From Candidatus Gastranaerophilales bacterium (GTDB lineage: Bacteria > Cyanobacteriota > Vampirovibrionia > Gastranaerophilales > Gastranaerophilaceae): a stretch of DNA of 64,000 nucleotides. Positions within the stretch are counted from its first letter, which is position 1; each line of letters starts with the position of its first letter. The stretch covers positions 36,857 to 100,856 of the forward strand of contig CALUSI010000006.1 in assembly GCA_944323395.1 (NCBI GenBank), in the 5' to 3' direction. The notes beneath the pieces were generated by a model. The model was not told the DNA's origin and did no database searches. It saw only the letters and a program-made list of their open reading frames with translations. Positions 25,042 through 33,855 of the stretch are shown here, piece after piece. The position numbers and the translations under genes are program-made.

Positions 25042-25056
25042 GAATTTGTCAAATTC
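25042..25056. promoter_or_regulatory. Inverted repeat in divergent intergenic region
   Basis: GAATTTG-T-CAAATTC, a perfect 7-bp inverted repeat, sits between the divergent rng-operon and UDG genes, 15 bases from the leftward start. It may be an operator; no partner regulator is identified. Confidence 0.3.
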
Positions 25057-25124
25057 AGGCAAGAATTTAACATAATTTTTAATATATACTTTATTATTTT
25101 TTTTGAATCTTTTAAAATAATTTT

Positions 25125-25709
25125 ATGTTTGAAGAATTAGAAGATATAAAAAATAAATGTTTGAAATGTCAGAAATGTGCTTTGTCAAAAACCAGGACAA
25201 ATATTGTTTTTTCTGATGGTAATCCAAACAGTAATTTAGTGTTAGTCGGAGAAGCTCCGGGATACTGGGAAGATCAAAAAGGTAAGCCTTTTGTCGGTAA
25301 AGCAGGTCAATTGCTAGATAAAATTTTTGAGTGTGTTGGTTTATCAAGAGAAAAAGATGTCTATATTTGTAATACATTGAAATGCAGACCACCAGAAAAC
25401 AGAGATCCTCTTCCTGAAGAAAAAGCTGCTTGTAAGGAGTATCTTGATGCTCAATTGAAAATATTAAAACCGAAAATTATTTTAATATGCGGACGGGTGG
25501 CTTTGAATACTTTTCTTCCTGAATACCTAAGTATTACAAAGGTTAGAGGTAAATGGTTTGATGGACCAAATGGTGAAAAAATGATGCCGATTTTTCATCC
25601 TTCATACCTTTTAAGAAATGATTCAAGAGAAAAAGGCAGTCCCAAGTGGTTAATGTGGCAAGATATTAAAGAGATAAAAAAAGTTTATGATGAAATTTGC
25701 AATTTATAA
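25125..25709 (+). CDS. Family 4 uracil-DNA glycosylase (Fe-S)
   Basis: A 194-residue enzyme that excises uracil from DNA. It has the family 4 features: N-terminal Cys pair of the 4Fe-4S cluster (CLKCQKC, around 12-18) with partner cysteines near C87 and C103, active-site motif GEAPG (42-46) followed by ED, PFVGKAGQLLD, and the second motif HPSYLL (H158). Length is typical. The reading frame ends 23 bases inside the next gene, indicating a two-gene operon with the metallophosphoesterase. Confidence 0.95.
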   Translation: MFEELEDIKNKCLKCQKCALSKTRTNIVFSDGNPNSNLVLVGEAPGYWEDQKGKPFVGKAGQLLDKIFECVGLSREKDVYICNTLKCRPPENRDPLPEEKAACKEYLDAQLKILKPKIILICGRVALNTFLPEYLSITKVRGKWFDGPNGEKMMPIFHPSYLLRNDSREKGSPKWLMWQDIKEIKKVYDEICNL

Positions 25710-26649
25710 AGAAATACTTATCTGGACCATACGCATATTTTTATATTTTGTATTATTAATTGCTATTTATTCAATATTTATAGAGCCGAGATTGATTAGA
25801 GTTAATGAACAGAATTTATATTTGCCAAATTTTCAAACTGAACATAACGGTATGAAAATTGCTGTTCTATCTGATTTGCATATAGGCGGTCTTGGTATGG
25901 ATGAATGGCAATTAAAAAGAATTGTTAAAAAAACAAATAAACAAAAACCTGATTTTATTTTGCTATTAGGTGATGTTGATTCAATCAGACTTTCTAAATC
26001 AGGAATACCATCAGAAAAAATATCTGAAATTCTTTCAAAATTTTCTTCTAAATATGGTGTTTATTCAGTTCTAGGAAATCATGATTATAAATCAAATCCA
26101 TCCATTCCTAAAATTTTAAAAGCTGCCGATATAAAAGTATTAGATGGCTCATCTTGCAATATAAAACTAAATAATAAAAATGTTATTTTATATGGGTTGA
26201 AAGATTTTTGGCATTATGACTATGATGAAAATTTAATCAAGAAAGATATAAATTCTTCCATAATTGTATTATCTCATAATCCTGATACATTTCCTTTTAT
26301 TCCTGGTTATACTGCGTTAACTTTGAGCGGACATACTCATGGCGGTCAAATTTATCTGCCGTTTTTAGGTGGCATTTTTTGTTCATCAATGTATGCTCAG
26401 CGTTATATTAAAGGATATGTTGTTGAAAATAATAAACATATCTTTATAACAAGCGGCTTGGGAAATTGTGCTCCTGCCAGATTGGGTAATATACCTGAAA
26501 TTGTTATATTGAATTTATATTCACAAGATAGTTATCCAAATAAAAAAATAATAAATACAAAAGCTAGAAAAGGTATTACTAATACAGAACTATTACCTAT
26601 GTATTTTGATTTAGTTAGAAAAATTTTTCGTATTAATGTTCAATATTAA
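25687..26649 (+). CDS. Membrane-anchored metallophosphoesterase
   Basis: A 320-residue calcineurin-like phosphoesterase. An N-terminal transmembrane helix (about 10-30) anchors it. The metal-site motifs are complete: SDLHIGG (D-x-H), LLGDVD (GD), GNHDYK (GNHD), SHNPD and GHTHGGQ (GHxH). It resembles the YaeI/YkuE type, some of which act on lipid-linked phosphates such as UDP-diacylglucosamine; the substrate here is not known. Two adjacent ATGs (25687, 25690) are possible. It overlaps the UDG gene by 23 bases and converges with glgA. Confidence 0.92.
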   Translation: MMKFAIYKEILIWTIRIFLYFVLLIAIYSIFIEPRLIRVNEQNLYLPNFQTEHNGMKIAVLSDLHIGGLGMDEWQLKRIVKKTNKQKPDFILLLGDVDSIRLSKSGIPSEKISEILSKFSSKYGVYSVLGNHDYKSNPSIPKILKAADIKVLDGSSCNIKLNNKNVILYGLKDFWHYDYDENLIKKDINSSIIVLSHNPDTFPFIPGYTALTLSGHTHGGQIYLPFLGGIFCSSMYAQRYIKGYVVENNKHIFITSGLGNCAPARLGNIPEIVILNLYSQDSYPNKKIINTKARKGITNTELLPMYFDLVRKIFRINVQY

Positions 26650-26650
26650 A

Positions 26651-28099
26651 TTATTCAATAAGTGACATATAAACTTTTTTGTATTCTTGAGCACTTTTTG
26701 TCCAAGAAAAGTCAGCACTCATTGCATTTTTAATAAGACTGTTCCACTCTTTTTTATTTTTATATGTATCTATTGCATATTGAATTGTATTAAGCATTTC
26801 ATGAGCATTATAGTTATAAAATTTAAATCCGTCTGCGTTTTTGTTTGGATATGCATTAACGGTATTTTCAAGTCCTCCTGTTGCTCTTACAATAGGTATA
26901 GTTCCATATTTTAGAGCTATTAATTGTGATAGCCCGCACGGCTCAAATCTTGAAGGCATTAAGAACATATCTGCACCAGCGTATATTTTATTGCATAAAT
27001 CTGCTCTGTATTCTATTCTTGAGCGAATATTTTTAGAGTTGTAACTTATCCAAGTGAAAAAGTCTTCATATCTTTTTTCGCCTGTTCCTAATATGATTAT
27101 ATCTGCTTCAAGCTTCATTAAATCGTTCTCTACTGCTTTTAACAGATCAATACCCTTTTGTTCAACAAGTCTTGATATTATTGCTATTAAGGGTCTGTCC
27201 TTTTTATATTCTAACCAGTATTCTTTTACTATTTCTTGCTTGCACTTTTCTTTATTTTTTATGTTATCTACAGAATAATTATATTTTATTAATTTATCTG
27301 TTTCAGGATTAAATTCCTGATAATCAATTCCGTTTAAAATGCCGCATAGTTTATCTTTATTGTTATTTAAAGTCCAATCTAAACCTTCACCATATTCACT
27401 TGTTAATATTTCTTTTGCATAATTTGGTGATACTGCAATAATCTTATCTGCATAATTTATAGCACCTTTCATCCAAATTAATGCTCCATAGTGCTCAAGA
27501 CCATATTGGTGAAATACTTCATCCGGATTTAATCCTGCAAAGTCCAATATCTCCTTAAAATATTGTCCTTGATATGCAAGATTGTGAATTGAAAATACCG
27601 TTTTTGTATTTTTATAAAATCCATCATTCTTGTATGATGTTTTTATCCATACAGGAATCATTGATGTATGCCAGTCGTTACAGTGAATGATATCGGGTTT
27701 AAAATTTAAAAGTCTTGCGTATTCTAATATTGCTTTTGAAAAAGTAATAAATCTTTCTTGTTCATACCAACTGTCAATTCCTGAAGGATATACACAATTA
27801 AAACAAGAGAAAAATTTAGGATTATCTATAAAAAATACATTTATATTTGTATTTGGCAGTTTACACATTTTTAGTGTAAAAATATATTCTGCAGCATAGC
27901 CGAATTTAAGTCTTAGTTGTGAGTTTGGAATTTCTTGAATATTATATTTCTCTTGATTAATACTGCCTATTAACGGTGTAAATATAGCCATTTCCATATC
28001 ATCAGACTGCAAATACTTTGGCAATGACCCCATAACATCAGCAAGTCCTCCGACTTTTGTAAAAGGTGCCAGTTCAAATGTTGCAAATAATACTTTCAT
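26651..28099 (-). CDS. glgA: Glycogen synthase (ADP-glucose type), GT5
   Basis: A 482-residue starch/glycogen synthase that extends alpha-1,4-glucan from ADP-glucose. The N-terminal nucleotide-sugar motif KVGGLADVMGSLP (16-28) and the C-terminal catalytic EPCGLSQL plus the GT-B closing ATGGLENTV segment are intact. Length is typical for GlgA. It starts after AAGAGGC and lies 12 bases downstream of ruvA on the same strand. With the phosphohexomutase and GH13-like protein elsewhere in the window it suggests that the cell stores or remodels glucan. No glgB or glgC is in view. Confidence 0.96.
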   Translation of the reverse strand: MKVLFATFELAPFTKVGGLADVMGSLPKYLQSDDMEMAIFTPLIGSINQEKYNIQEIPNSQLRLKFGYAAEYIFTLKMCKLPNTNINVFFIDNPKFFSCFNCVYPSGIDSWYEQERFITFSKAILEYARLLNFKPDIIHCNDWHTSMIPVWIKTSYKNDGFYKNTKTVFSIHNLAYQGQYFKEILDFAGLNPDEVFHQYGLEHYGALIWMKGAINYADKIIAVSPNYAKEILTSEYGEGLDWTLNNNKDKLCGILNGIDYQEFNPETDKLIKYNYSVDNIKNKEKCKQEIVKEYWLEYKKDRPLIAIISRLVEQKGIDLLKAVENDLMKLEADIIILGTGEKRYEDFFTWISYNSKNIRSRIEYRADLCNKIYAGADMFLMPSRFEPCGLSQLIALKYGTIPIVRATGGLENTVNAYPNKNADGFKFYNYNAHEMLNTIQYAIDTYKNKKEWNSLIKNAMSADFSWTKSAQEYKKVYMSLIE

Positions 28100-28111
28100 A
28101 ATGTGCCTCTT

Positions 28112-28741
28112 TTATGCCATTCTTGACAGGTATTCAAGAGAATACTTAAGAATATCTTCTGTCTTTGTACAATCTTTTTTGTAATTTAAAACTTCTTTTA
28201 TTGCTGTTTTTGCTTCATTTACTGAATAACCAAGTGAAATTAATACACTTTGGACTTCAACTATACTTTCTTGTTCTATATCTTTTATATTTATATCAGA
28301 AACATCTACAGGCGTTACGTTAGACCAGTTTATTAATTTGTCTTTTAATTCAATAATAATCTTTTGTGCAACTTTTGCCCCAACGCCTTTTGCTCGTGAA
28401 AGTTCTTTTGCATTTTCTGTTATCATTATGTCTATCAGTTCGGGAATAGAAAATTCATCAAGTATTAATAATGCTAATTTTACACCGATACCTGATACAC
28501 TTTGAAGTATATTGAAAATGTCTCTTTCTTCTTTTGTAGTAAATCCTGTTAGGCTCATTGAATCTTCTTTATGTGTTAATGAAACATATATTTTTACTTC
28601 TTCATTTTCATTAAGTTTTTCAATTGTACTTTTACCTGTTAAGATTAAGTACCCTATATTGTTCACATCAAGAACTATATGAGTGCCTCTATATGAATTT
28701 ACTTGTTTTGTTACAAGATGTCCTTTTAAATAATCATACAT
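28112..28741 (-). CDS. ruvA: Holliday junction branch-migration protein RuvA
   Basis: A 209-residue subunit that binds four-way DNA junctions and recruits the RuvB motor. The N-terminal OB fold starts MYDYLKGHLV; the two helix-hairpin-helix motifs are visible as LQSVSGIGVKLALLIL (about 85-100) and LSRAKGVGAKVAQKIIIELKDKL (about 118-140); the C-terminal RuvB-binding helix bundle includes VQSVLISLGYSVNEAKTAI. The length is typical. The preceding TPR gene ends 3 bases before the start. ruvB and ruvC are not in the window. Confidence 0.96.
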   Translation of the reverse strand: MYDYLKGHLVTKQVNSYRGTHIVLDVNNIGYLILTGKSTIEKLNENEEVKIYVSLTHKEDSMSLTGFTTKEERDIFNILQSVSGIGVKLALLILDEFSIPELIDIMITENAKELSRAKGVGAKVAQKIIIELKDKLINWSNVTPVDVSDINIKDIEQESIVEVQSVLISLGYSVNEAKTAIKEVLNYKKDCTKTEDILKYSLEYLSRMA

Positions 28742-28744
28742 AAT

Positions 28745-29338
28745 TTATATTTCTTCTTTGTCTTTTAAATTATTATATAAGTCCAGTGTTTTTTTTAGTT
28801 CTTTTTCGTTTCCTAAATTTTTATAAGCAAATGCTAAATTATAATAAAACTTTGCATCATCATTTTTTAATTGTATAGCTTTTTTAAATGCGTTTCGTGC
28901 TTCTTTATATTCTTTTAATCCTAAATGAGCACAACCTAAATTATAATAATAATAAGGAAAATCTTTCTTATACTTAATTGCTAACTTATATTCGTTAATT
29001 GCAGAATTATATTTTTTATCTTTTAAGTATATGTTACCTAAATTATAATGTGCTTTATCAAATTTTGGATTCATTATAATTGATTTTTGTAAAAAGAAAG
29101 AAGCATTTACATCATTATCAAAATCTTGCGATAGGTTGCCTAAAAGGTACCATAATTCATAGTCTCGTTCATCTTCCGTAATTTTTGAAATCATTTTATA
29201 GGCTTCTTCCAGATTGTTTGAATTATATAAAGCAATGATTTCTTTTTTCTTTTCATCAAAAGACTGCTCTGCAAAACATTGATTTAAAGAAGCTGAAATT
29301 ATACAGAATAATATTAATAATTGAAATAATTTTTTCAT
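28745..29338 (-). CDS. Exported TPR protein
   Basis: A 197-residue protein with a signal peptide (MKKLFQLLILFCIISASLNQCFA, cleavage before EQSF) and about four tetratricopeptide repeats, for example NPKFDKAHYNLGNIYLKDKKYNSAINEY and FPYYYYNLGCAHLGLKEYKEARNAF. It is probably periplasmic or outer-membrane associated. An AAGGTAG ribosome-binding site precedes the ATG. It is the first gene of a leftward operon with ruvA and glgA; no functional link to them is evident. Confidence 0.85.
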   Translation of the reverse strand: MKKLFQLLILFCIISASLNQCFAEQSFDEKKKEIIALYNSNNLEEAYKMISKITEDERDYELWYLLGNLSQDFDNDVNASFFLQKSIIMNPKFDKAHYNLGNIYLKDKKYNSAINEYKLAIKYKKDFPYYYYNLGCAHLGLKEYKEARNAFKKAIQLKNDDAKFYYNLAFAYKNLGNEKELKKTLDLYNNLKDKEEI

Positions 29339-29461
29339 AATCTACCTTGGTAAATATTATATGTTAATTATAAAAATCTTTCTATCAGGAAAAATTTTAT
29401 TTGTAAAATTTTATAACATTTTTCAGCTTTTCTTCAATTTAATCCGAAAAAATAACTTTAT

Positions 29462-29480
29462 TATAATATAGTACTATATT
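29462..29480 (+). promoter_or_regulatory. -10 box overlapped by a 16-bp palindrome
   Basis: TATAAT (29462-29467) overlaps the perfect 16-bp palindrome AATATAGTACTATATT (29465-29480), 13 bases before the ATG at 29494. The arrangement is that of an operator placed to block RNA polymerase. No clear -35 box is visible. Confidence 0.45.
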
Positions 29481-29493
29481 AATTCAGGCAGAT

Positions 29494-30399
29494 ATGATCA
29501 GTTTAGATTTAGATTTATCTTATTTGTGCAGCCAATATAATATTGGTACTTCTGCTATGCAGCAGTATCAGAATATGAGTGTTGTACAAATTATGCAAAC
29601 TGAAGCAGCAAAAGGTAATACTGCGGCTGCAAAATTTATGCTGCAAATTACTACAAATCCTGAAGAGCTTGCTAAGGTATTCCAATTAATTAATCCTAAA
29701 AATAGATATTTAATTTTAATGAATATGAATCAAAATGACTTAATGATGATTATGGAATATCTTGATCCCAAAGAAATGGTTTTAGGACTGAGCATTTTTA
29801 CTCATGATGCATTGATAAAATTAATGCAAAATCTTCCGCCGGAATCTTTGGCTACTGTTGTCTTAAGTACAATGGATTCAAATAAATTTCTAAATTCAAT
29901 TCCTGAAAAGTATATGGATGAATTCTTTACCTCCGATAAAATTGATAGAAATATGTTTATGAAAGCACTTGAAGATGTTGATGAAGAACAACTTCAAAAA
30001 ATGATGGAAAATATTTCAGGTCAATCTTGCTATGATGATAGAGATACAATCTTGCAGCAAATGGGCTCTATGACTGATGATAATTTTATGAGAGCAATTA
30101 CTTCCTTTGAACCAGAAGGCAAAAAGCAGCTTATTGCTAATCTATTAGAAGAAAAACCTGATTTGTTTGAAGAATTTTCTGCGGAAGCTATGACACATCC
30201 TTTTAATGTTATGGAAAAAGAAGATATATTAAAGTCTTTAACTGTACTTGAAACTAAGGAAATGCTTCCTATGGTTCAAGATCTTCCTCAAGAAATTATG
30301 GCTTTAATTGCTACTCAAATTGATCCAAAGGTCTTTTCTGAAATATTATGTTCTGATTTTGCCAGCATAATTGCAAATTGCGGTGTTAATTTTGGTTAG
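29494..30399 (+). CDS. MgtE_N/FliG-like helical repeat protein
   Basis: A 301-residue soluble, acidic, Met-rich helical protein. It repeats short helical pairs of the kind seen in the MgtE N-terminal domain and the middle of FliG: PEELAKVFQLINPKNRYLILMNMNQNDLMMIMEYLDPKEM (about 58-97), LPPESLATVVLSTMD and LPQEIMALIATQIDPKVFSEIL near the end. No transmembrane segments or Mg-channel domain are present, so it is not MgtE itself. It might be a FliG-related or scaffold protein; the flagellar genes at the left end make that conceivable, but there is no direct evidence. A palindrome overlaps its -10 box. Confidence 0.6.
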   Translation: MISLDLDLSYLCSQYNIGTSAMQQYQNMSVVQIMQTEAAKGNTAAAKFMLQITTNPEELAKVFQLINPKNRYLILMNMNQNDLMMIMEYLDPKEMVLGLSIFTHDALIKLMQNLPPESLATVVLSTMDSNKFLNSIPEKYMDEFFTSDKIDRNMFMKALEDVDEEQLQKMMENISGQSCYDDRDTILQQMGSMTDDNFMRAITSFEPEGKKQLIANLLEEKPDLFEEFSAEAMTHPFNVMEKEDILKSLTVLETKEMLPMVQDLPQEIMALIATQIDPKVFSEILCSDFASIIANCGVNFG

Positions 30400-30531
30400 T
30401 CTTTTTATATGTGATTTTTTATTTTACAAGTATTCTGTATAATTACTTGCTTTTTCAACTTTTTTTAATTCATAAACTTTTATTCCTTTTTTAATTGTAA
30501 AGTAATGTAACAAATGAAATTAAACGAGTCA

Positions 30532-30560
30532 ATATATAAAGTAGTATATACTTTATATAT
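30532..30560 (+). promoter_or_regulatory. 12-bp perfect inverted repeat upstream of small gene
   Basis: ATATATAAAGTA and TACTTTATATAT are separated by 5 bases. The repeat ends 4 bases before the AGAGGA ribosome-binding site of the small gene at 30577. It could be an operator or a leader hairpin covering the ribosome-binding site region. Confidence 0.45.
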
Positions 30561-30576
30561 ACAAGAGGATAAAAAT

Positions 30577-30738
30577 ATGGATTACAAAGTTATAGATTGT
30601 AAATTAAAAGAAATATATTTCAATGCAAAACCAATAGAAGAAGATGAAGCTATTGTTGAGTCAAGATCTTTATTTTGGAATTCGCTTAAGAATTTGGCTG
30701 TACAAAATATATCAATACAACAACTAAAAATGGCATAA
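30577..30738 (+). CDS. Small hypothetical protein (53 aa)
   Basis: A 53-residue open frame starting MDYKVIDCKL. The start is supported by AGAGGA at 30564-30569, 7 bases upstream; an upstream in-frame ATG at 30514 lacks one and would place the inverted repeat inside the gene. It is acidic in the middle (PIEEDEA) and helical at the end. No family recognised. Its final codons lie inside a terminator hairpin shared with the convergent gene. Confidence 0.55.
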   Translation: MDYKVIDCKLKEIYFNAKPIEEDEAIVESRSLFWNSLKNLAVQNISIQQLKMA

Positions 30739-30758
30739 TTATTTAAGATGCCATTTTT
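30726..30758. terminator. Bidirectional terminator inside two coding ends
   Basis: AAAAATGGCAT and ATGCCATTTTT form a perfect 11-bp stem around an 11-base loop. The left arm holds the last codons of the rightward small gene and the right arm the last codons of the leftward binding-protein gene; both stop codons lie in the loop region. Confidence 0.8.
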
Positions 30759-31512
30759 GTTTTAGAGATTTTATTGTTCCATCTTTTTTCATTCTGGTGA
30801 TTATAACATCAATAGTGTTTTTTAATTTCTGATCATCATATTTCTGCATTCCAACGGCATAGGGTTCATAAGAAATCTTATTTTTTAGAATTCTATAACC
30901 TTTTTTGTCCATTATCATACCAGAAAGAATAGAGTCATCACTGCTTATTGCATCGCCTTTTCCGTCAATAAAAGCTTGGAATGCTTCTTTGTAGGTTTTG
31001 TATCCGACAATTCTTGCTGTTGGGATTATTCTTCTTATATTTTTTTCTGCTGTTGAACCAAGTGAAATAATTATAGTTTTTCTTTTTAGGTCAGAAAAAG
31101 TGTGAATATCGCTATCTTCTTTTACTAATGCCGTTTGACCTGCAATGTAATATGGTTCTGAAAAATCTATTAAATATTGTCTTTGAGGAGTGATAGACAT
31201 AGTTGCAATAACTAAATCAACTTCTCCAGAAGTAACGGATTCTATTCTCTTATCAGTTGTAATAGGTACGAGTTTTATTTTTCTTTCACTACCTAAAATA
31301 TCTTTTGCTATATATCTTGCTATATCTATATCAAAACCTTCAAGTTCACCTGTTGCTTTACTAACAAAACCAAAAGGCTTTGAATCATCTTTAACTCCGA
31401 CAATTAAAACATCGCGTTCTATAATTTTATCCAACGCTGTTTTTTCTTCTTTTTTACCGCAAGAAGTCAATAATATTAATGATAATATAAGAAGACATAA
31501 AAACTTTTTCAT
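30739..31512 (-). CDS. Amino-acid ABC transporter substrate-binding lipoprotein
   Basis: A 257-residue periplasmic binding protein of the SBP_bac_3 family. The lipobox is LLTSC (C18), so it is lipid-anchored after cleavage. The domain begins LIVGVKDDSKPFGFVSKATGELEGFDIDIARYIAK and includes the hinge strand region DLVIATMSITPQRQYLIDFSEPYY, typical of polar amino-acid binders. An AAGGTGG site precedes the start. No permease or ATPase gene of the same system is adjacent, so it is an orphan component here. Ligand specificity cannot be read from the sequence. Confidence 0.93.
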   Translation of the reverse strand: MKKFLCLLILSLILLTSCGKKEEKTALDKIIERDVLIVGVKDDSKPFGFVSKATGELEGFDIDIARYIAKDILGSERKIKLVPITTDKRIESVTSGEVDLVIATMSITPQRQYLIDFSEPYYIAGQTALVKEDSDIHTFSDLKRKTIIISLGSTAEKNIRRIIPTARIVGYKTYKEAFQAFIDGKGDAISSDDSILSGMIMDKKGYRILKNKISYEPYAVGMQKYDDQKLKNTIDVIITRMKKDGTIKSLKQKWHLK

Positions 31513-31580
31513 ATTCCACCTTATCTTTATTAGAACATAATATTTTTTATATAGAAATACTGTTAAAGGAGTAATTAAAT

Positions 31581-32420
31581 TTAATCTTCTTTTTTCATTA
31601 ATTTAGCATATGCTCTTGAGTTTATTTCACCTCCAACAAGTATTATTAGAGAGGTGTAATATAACCAAACCATTAGTATTGCAACAGCACCAATTGCACC
31701 ATATACTTTGTTATATGCATTAAGATTACTTAAGTATAATGAAAAACACCAAGAACCAAACATCCAGAAGAAACTAAAGAAGAATGTTCCGGGTAGTACG
31801 CTTTTGAATTTTATTTTATCATTGCCTTCTATTGCAGGAAGAATAAAATAGTTCCCTATTGCACAGAATGCGAGTGCTAAATATGTGACAGGCCATCTTA
31901 CAACAGATATTATATCTATTGATAGTTTTGATAGCAGAGTATATTCAATCATAAAATCAAGAAAAACTTTACCTAAAACAATTAAATTAACAACCAAAAA
32001 TAAAACAAGAGAGTTTATAAAAACCATTAAGATAGCAAGTATTCTGGTATATAAGAAATTTCTGGTTTCTTCTATAGCATATGCTCTGTTTAAGCCTTTA
32101 ATTATTGCGGCAATTGCATTTGCTGCAAGTGCGATAGTTATACATAGACCAAATATGGCAATTAATTTACCTTGCTTGAAAATCATTGCCTCATTTAAAG
32201 TTTCAAGGATTAAAGAAGCAACATCTTTGGGGGCAATATTAGTCAAAAATGTTAAAATTGGAGTGATTAATGTTTTTTTGCCCATCCAAGCAAATAATGA
32301 GGTTAAGAAAAGCAAAAACGGAAAAAGTCCGAGAATAAACCAAAACGCCATCTCTGCAGCAACACCGCAGAAATCTTGTTCGATAATTTTTTTTATCAGG
32401 GTTTCTATATATTTTCTCAT
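31581..32420 (-). CDS. YihY/BrkB family inner-membrane protein
   Basis: A 279-residue polytopic protein with about six transmembrane helices. It has the family pattern: CGVAAEMAFWFILGLFPFLLFL near the N-terminus, then the helix with AIIKGLNRAYAIEETR, and the C-terminal YGAIGAVAILMVWLYYTSLIILVGGEINS. Proteins of this family were once called RNase BN, which is not correct; their role is uncertain. Its start overlaps the stop of the nrnA-like gene by 4 bases (ATGA), so the two are translated from one mRNA. Confidence 0.92.
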   Translation of the reverse strand: MRKYIETLIKKIIEQDFCGVAAEMAFWFILGLFPFLLFLTSLFAWMGKKTLITPILTFLTNIAPKDVASLILETLNEAMIFKQGKLIAIFGLCITIALAANAIAAIIKGLNRAYAIEETRNFLYTRILAILMVFINSLVLFLVVNLIVLGKVFLDFMIEYTLLSKLSIDIISVVRWPVTYLALAFCAIGNYFILPAIEGNDKIKFKSVLPGTFFFSFFWMFGSWCFSLYLSNLNAYNKVYGAIGAVAILMVWLYYTSLIILVGGEINSRAYAKLMKKED

Positions 32421-33388
32421 TTTATTTCACTTTGAACACGTTTTAATAACTTATCAAACGCTATTGCTATAGGTTTTTTTATTGTACAGCCAGCTGCAAA
32501 AGTATGTCCGCCACCGCCAAAATCCATTACAATAGGAGTTAAATCAAGAGTCTTACTTCTTAAACTGACTTTTGTATAACCTTCTTTTGTTTCTTTTAAT
32601 AAAGCTGCAACTTCAACATTTTTTGAAGTTCTCAATACTTCTACTATGCCTTCTGTATAATCGTCGGTTGCGCCGAATTTACTCATATCACTTCTTGTAA
32701 TCTTTGCAAAGGCAATTTTTCCTTCATTATAGAAAACCGTATTTGTAACAATGTAGGCTTGAAATTGAACCATAGATTGCGGTTTCGTTTCATAACAAGC
32801 TCTAAATTCATAAGTCGGCGACACACCAAGTTTTACAAGTTCAGCAGCAAGCATAAATGTTTCAGGTGTTGTATTGTCATATTTAAAACCGCCGGTATCT
32901 GTTAATAGTGATGTATATATGCATCTTGCAACATCTTTTGGTATTTCTATATTCCATTCTTTAAATATTTTGTAAAGTATAATACCAACACAAGCTGCAT
33001 CTCCATCAACAATATTTATATCGCCATAGCCTATATTTGTTTTATGGTGGTCTATATTTACTTTAAATTTTGCATTATCAAATATAGCTGTTCCATATAC
33101 CATTCTGTCTTTTGAGGCAACGTCTACAGCTATAGCTAAATCATATTTTTTGTTTCTGTCTATTGTTTGAACATCTTTAAATCTGTCAAAGTTTGGCAAA
33201 TATGAATATAAAGAGGGAAGCATTCCTACATAAACGGAGTCTACTTTTTTATTAAAATATTTTTCCATAATTAGGCTTATTGCTAAATTTGAGCCTAATG
33301 TATCACCGTCCGGACTAACGTGAGAAAATACAATAATACTTTCTGCTTTCTCAATTCTCTCTTTTAATTCTAAAAATAAATTATCCAT
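32417..33388 (-). CDS. nrnA: DHH/DHHA1 phosphoesterase, NrnA-like
   Basis: A 323-residue cytoplasmic phosphodiesterase of the nanoRNase/pAp-phosphatase group, degrading very short oligoribonucleotides and 3'-phosphoadenosine 5'-phosphate. Motifs: HVSPDGDTLGSN (23-34), AVDVASKDR (88-95), the DHH triad in NIDHHKTN (113-115), DTGGFKYDNT, and the DHHA1 motif GGGGHTFAAG (291-300). Length and order match NrnA. It is the first gene of a two-gene leftward operon with yihY-like. A dinucleotide (c-di-AMP type) phosphodiesterase is an alternative within the same family. Confidence 0.9.
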   Translation of the reverse strand: MDNLFLELKERIEKAESIIVFSHVSPDGDTLGSNLAISLIMEKYFNKKVDSVYVGMLPSLYSYLPNFDRFKDVQTIDRNKKYDLAIAVDVASKDRMVYGTAIFDNAKFKVNIDHHKTNIGYGDINIVDGDAACVGIILYKIFKEWNIEIPKDVARCIYTSLLTDTGGFKYDNTTPETFMLAAELVKLGVSPTYEFRACYETKPQSMVQFQAYIVTNTVFYNEGKIAFAKITRSDMSKFGATDDYTEGIVEVLRTSKNVEVAALLKETKEGYTKVSLRSKTLDLTPIVMDFGGGGHTFAAGCTIKKPIAIAFDKLLKRVQSEIK

Positions 33389-33506
33389 ACCATCTTAATT
33401 TTCTATAGAAAAATTATACAATAAAAAAATAAAATGGTCGAAATTGATAACTAAAAGATAAGTTTCTAAATTATATTTATTTTAGCTAAATTTTAAAAAA
33501 TTAAGA

Positions 33507-33535
33507 TAGACAATAAATCATAAAAAATATATAAT
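33507..33535 (+). promoter_or_regulatory. Candidate sigma-70 promoter for the TM2 gene
   Basis: TAGACA, a 17-base spacer and a consensus TATAAT, ending 20 bases before the ATG at 33556. An AAGGAG ribosome-binding site follows. Confidence 0.6.
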
Positions 33536-33555
33536 ACAAAAAATAAGGAGATATT

Positions 33556-33855
33556 ATGTTTTGTAGTAAGTGTGGAAAAGAAATTCGTGATGATGCAGTT
33601 ATTTGTATTCATTGTGGATGTAAAGTTGAGGGTAGAGATATTTATCCTGTAGATAAGAGAAGTTGGGTTGTAACTCTTTTATTATGTTTATTTTTAGGTG
33701 GCATTGGTGCTCATAGGTTTTATACTGGATATATAGGTATTGGAGTTGCTCAACTTCTCACACTTGGTGGTTGTGGAATTTGGGCTTTTATTGACTTGAT
33801 TTGCATATTATGTAATTCATATAAAGCTGCTGATGGTTCATATTTGCAGAAATAA
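33556..33855 (+). CDS. Zinc-ribbon TM2-domain membrane protein
   Basis: A 99-residue protein. A zinc ribbon with two CxxC pairs (FCSKCG at 2-6 and CIHCG at 17-21) is followed by a TM2 domain: two transmembrane helices joined by the GGIGAHRFYTGY turn (about 52-63) and ending with a FIDLICILCNSYK segment. The TM2 family is widespread but without a settled bacterial function. The frame overlaps the next gene by 23 bases. A good promoter and ribosome-binding site lie upstream. Confidence 0.92.
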   Translation: MFCSKCGKEIRDDAVICIHCGCKVEGRDIYPVDKRSWVVTLLLCLFLGGIGAHRFYTGYIGIGVAQLLTLGGCGIWAFIDLICILCNSYKAADGSYLQK

